From positions 62,001-126,000 of the forward strand of contig NZ_FTNF01000001.1 of the NCBI RefSeq assembly GCF_900156065.1: a stretch of 64,000 nucleotides of DNA, read 5' to 3'. This stretch comes from Micromonospora avicenniae (lineage in GTDB: Bacteria; Actinomycetota; Actinomycetes; Mycobacteriales; Micromonosporaceae). The position numbers and the translations under genes are program-made. The notes under the pieces were generated by a model. It had not been told where the DNA came from and ran no database searches. It saw only the letters and a program-made list of their open reading frames with translations. This document shows, in pieces, positions 62,083 to 64,000 of the stretch. Every line of letters starts with the position of its first letter. Position 1 is the first letter of the stretch.

Positions 62083-62162
62083 GCCGGCACCTCGCTCCGC
62101 TCGGTGCAGCCCTGGGCCGCTCGGCACACCGCGTTGATGATTGGTTCGCTTCGCTCACTCAT
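62079..62162 (-). other. Bridging mini-ORF between permease genes B and C (operon 2), 27 codons
   Basis: Its ATG (62162) overlaps the stop of the upstream permease gene (CTATGAGTGA on the minus strand) and its TGA (62081-62079) overlaps the ATG of the next permease. The peptide starts MSERSEPIIN and ends TERSEVPA, sharing both ends with the 53-codon bridge in operon 1 while the middle is much shorter. Confidence 0.55.
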
Positions 62163-63084
62163 AGCGGATCCTCGGGTCCAGGGCGGCGTAGAGCAGGTCC
62201 ACCAGCAGGTTCATCAAGAGATAGACGAGCACCAGGATCACCACGATGGAGACCACCGTCGCGCTCTCCTTGGTGGTGATCGACCGGTAGACGGTCCCGC
62301 CGATGCCCTTGATGTTGAAGATGCCCTCGGTGACGATGGCGCCGCCCATCAGCGCACCGAGGTCGGTGCCGAGCAGGGTGACCACCGGGATCAGCGAGTT
62401 GCGCAGCAGGTGCACGCCGACCACCCGGCGCATCGGCAGGCCCTTGGCGATCGCCGTGCGGACGTAGTCGGAGCGGCGGTTCTCCGAGATGCTGGTGCGG
62501 GCCACCCGGGCGATGTAAGCCATCGAGATACTTCCGAGCACGAAGCCCGGCATGATCAGCTCGGAGAGCCGCATCTCGTTCGAGACGGTGGGCTCGACGA
62601 TGTGCCACTGCACACCGAGCAGCCACTGGAGCAGGAAGCCGATGACGAAGATCGGCAGCGCGATGAGGAAGAGCGTGGAGACCAGGACCAGGTTGTCCAG
62701 GAAGCCGTTACGCCGCAGGCCGCTCAGCACGCCCGCCGTCAGGCCGATGATCGCCTCGATCGCCAGGGCCACCAGGGCCAGCTTCAGCGTGTTGGGGTAC
62801 GCCGAGGCGATGATGTCGTTGATCGATCGGCCGCTGAACGTCGTGCCGAAGTCCCCCTGGAAGAGGTTCTGCATGTAGTGGGCGTACTGCACGTACCAGG
62901 GCTGATCCAGGTGGAACTTCTCGGTCATCATCGCGACGAATCCGGGCGGGCAGGGCCGCTCACCGCACTTGCCGGCAAACGGGTCGCCGGGCACCATCAC
63001 CCAGACGAGCACGTAGATCAGCAAGGTCGTTCCGATGAAGACCGGGACGAGTTGGAGCAGCCGTCTCAACAGATAACGGCCCAT
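62155..63084 (-). CDS. Peptide ABC transporter permease, DppB type (operon 2)
   Basis: This 309-residue membrane protein has the DppB start MGRYLLRRLLQLVPVFIGTTLLIYVLVWVMVPGDPF and a periplasmic loop with two Cys (GKCGERPCPPGF) not present in the operon 1 paralogue, perhaps a disulfide. The EAA loop is TSISENRRSDYVRTAIAKGLPMRRVVGVHLLRNSLIPVVT. The tail is DPRIRYE. It is preceded by a 139-bp gap with a hairpin after the binding-protein gene. Confidence 0.94.
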   Translation of the reverse strand: MGRYLLRRLLQLVPVFIGTTLLIYVLVWVMVPGDPFAGKCGERPCPPGFVAMMTEKFHLDQPWYVQYAHYMQNLFQGDFGTTFSGRSINDIIASAYPNTLKLALVALAIEAIIGLTAGVLSGLRRNGFLDNLVLVSTLFLIALPIFVIGFLLQWLLGVQWHIVEPTVSNEMRLSELIMPGFVLGSISMAYIARVARTSISENRRSDYVRTAIAKGLPMRRVVGVHLLRNSLIPVVTLLGTDLGALMGGAIVTEGIFNIKGIGGTVYRSITTKESATVVSIVVILVLVYLLMNLLVDLLYAALDPRIRYE

Positions 63085-63169
63085 GGGGTGGTCCTCCAGA
63101 CAGGGGGCGGGTCGGCGACCGACACGCTTGTTGATGTCGAGGGGTCTTGTGCTTCCCTCGTGGAACGGC

Positions 63170-63209
63170 CCCAGGTCGGGCTCACCTGGTGTGGTGAGCC
63201 CGACCTGGG
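63170..63209 (-). terminator. Hairpin between binding-protein and permease genes (operon 2)
   Basis: CCCAGGTCGGGCTCACC (63170-63186) and GGTGAGCCCGACCTGGG (63193-63209) form a perfect 17-bp stem with a 6-base loop, 14 bp past the binding-protein stop. Its position equals that of the hairpins in operon 1, so it probably sets the binding protein to permease ratio. Confidence 0.75.
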
Positions 63210-63223
63210 TCAGACCGTACGGG

Positions 63224-64000
63224 TCAGAGCTCGACGGAGGTGATGTCGATCTCGCCGACGTTGGTCAGTTCGACCTTCTTGATCTTGTCCGAGTGGCCGG
63301 ACTGCTGGCCCTGGAAGTAGACCGGGATCGACGGGACGTCCGCGTCAATGATCTTGACTGCCTCGGCGAACTTGGCGTGCGCCTCGTCGAGGTTGGCGGC
63401 GCCGCTCGCCTCCTTGGCCAGCGCGTCGACCTGCGGGTTGCTGTACAGGCCGTCGTTCGACGAACCACCCTTGACGTAGAGCGGGTTGACCCAGTTCTCC
63501 ACGTCCGGGTAGTCCTGCTGCCAACCGGCACGGTACGGGCCGGTCATCTTGTGGGCGTTGATCTGCTCACGGAAGACCGCGAAGGTCGGGATGCCCTCGG
63601 CCCGGGCGTTGATGCCCAGCACGTTCTTCACGCTCTGCGCGACGGCCTCCATCCACTCCTTGTGGCTGGCGTCCGCGTTGTAGTAGAAGACCATGTCGCC
63701 CTGGTAGCCGCTGGACTCGGCGAAGAGCCGCTTGGCCTCGTCCGGGTTGTACTGGCAGGCGGTGCAGTTGCCGGCCACGGCGCCCGGGGTGAGCGGGTTG
63801 GCCCAGCTGTCGGCCGGAGTGCGGTTGCCGAAGAAGATCTTCTCGGTGATCTCCTGCCGGTTGACGGCCAGCGAGATGGCCTTACGCAGCTTCTGGTCCT
63901 TGAACTTGGGGTCGTACATCGGGAAGGCGATGATGCCCGTCGACGGCGTGGTCGACTGGATCGCCCGCTCGCCCAGGTCGTTCTTCCACTTGTCACCGGC
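63224..64000 (-). CDS. Peptide ABC transporter substrate-binding protein, C-terminal part (truncated by window)
   Basis: The last 258 residues of a family 5 extracellular solute-binding protein are present; the frame is still open at base 64000. KDQKLRKAISLAVNRQEITEKIFFGNRTPADSWANPLTPG is the conserved SBP_bac_5 segment. YRAGWQQDYPDVENWVNPLYVKGGSSNDGLYSNPQVDAL forms part of the ligand lobe. CTACQ carries two Cys near the TPG loop that the operon 1 protein lacks. It is the first gene of importer operon 2; the signal peptide lies outside the window. Confidence 0.92.
   Translation of the reverse strand, partial: AGDKWKNDLGERAIQSTTPSTGIIAFPMYDPKFKDQKLRKAISLAVNRQEITEKIFFGNRTPADSWANPLTPGAVAGNCTACQYNPDEAKRLFAESSGYQGDMVFYYNADASHKEWMEAVAQSVKNVLGINARAEGIPTFAVFREQINAHKMTGPYRAGWQQDYPDVENWVNPLYVKGGSSNDGLYSNPQVDALAKEASGAANLDEAHAKFAEAVKIIDADVPSIPVYFQGQQSGHSDKIKKVELTNVGEIDITSVEL

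Overview
The window is very GC-rich actinomycete chromosome. Third codon positions are strongly G/C-biased, GTG starts are common, and gene pairs often overlap as ATGA or GTGA. The gene content and the dispersed palindromes point to Micromonosporaceae, most likely Micromonospora or a close relative. This assignment is an inference from family knowledge, not from a search. No rRNA, tRNA, CRISPR array, transposase or phage gene was found. The window holds 60 protein genes, one regulatory leader peptide and three small bridging reading frames. The first and last protein genes run off the ends.

Layout. 0-2.4 kb: end of sdhA, then sdhB and a Nudix hydrolase. 2.5-11.2 kb: small housekeeping and accessory enzymes (pterin dehydratase-like, HAD, PH-domain, methyltransferase, GNAT, threonine aldolase, ychF, peptidase E) and a divergent MarR/EamA pair with an iterated operator. 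11.3-16.1 kb: an HxlR-controlled redox pair, then an Ada-AlkA fusion and Ogt (alkylation repair). 16.1-24.1 kb: a heterodimeric ABC exporter with one degenerate ATP site, a nitroreductase, valS and a membrane protein. 24.2-27.6 kb: a four-gene ABC-2 operon. 27.8-34.4 kb: a GT2 glycosyltransferase, an APS kinase fused to a degenerate ATP-sulfurylase domain, DeoR-galT, and a divergent GNAT/TetR pair. 34.7-38.9 kb: icd, a metallo-hydrolase, mdh and folD.

39.3-45.3 kb and 59.0-64.0 kb: two paralogous five-gene peptide ABC importers (binding protein, two permeases, two ATPases). They face each other and flank a conserved core, purH-purN-(DUF4190)-perM-sucD-sucC-B12 protein-two M23 peptidases-pcrA-chorismate mutase. 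From memory this core matches the M. tuberculosis block Rv0948c-Rv0957. Together with sdhAB, icd and mdh, much of the TCA cycle is encoded here.

The most interesting signal is a candidate aromatic-amino-acid attenuator before the chorismate mutase gene. It is a probably leaderless 21-codon leader with five consecutive Tyr/Phe codons (YYFYY), a strong terminator hairpin, and an alternative antiterminator pairing I could work out base by base. Other notable signals are: bridging mini-ORFs that connect importer genes by stop/start overlaps; three 15-bp iterated operator repeats before the EamA gene; a perfect 15-bp palindromic operator at the HxlR divergon; a 57-bp palindromic repeat carried in frame inside alkA; and an 86-bp identical inverted segment shared by the two importer operons.
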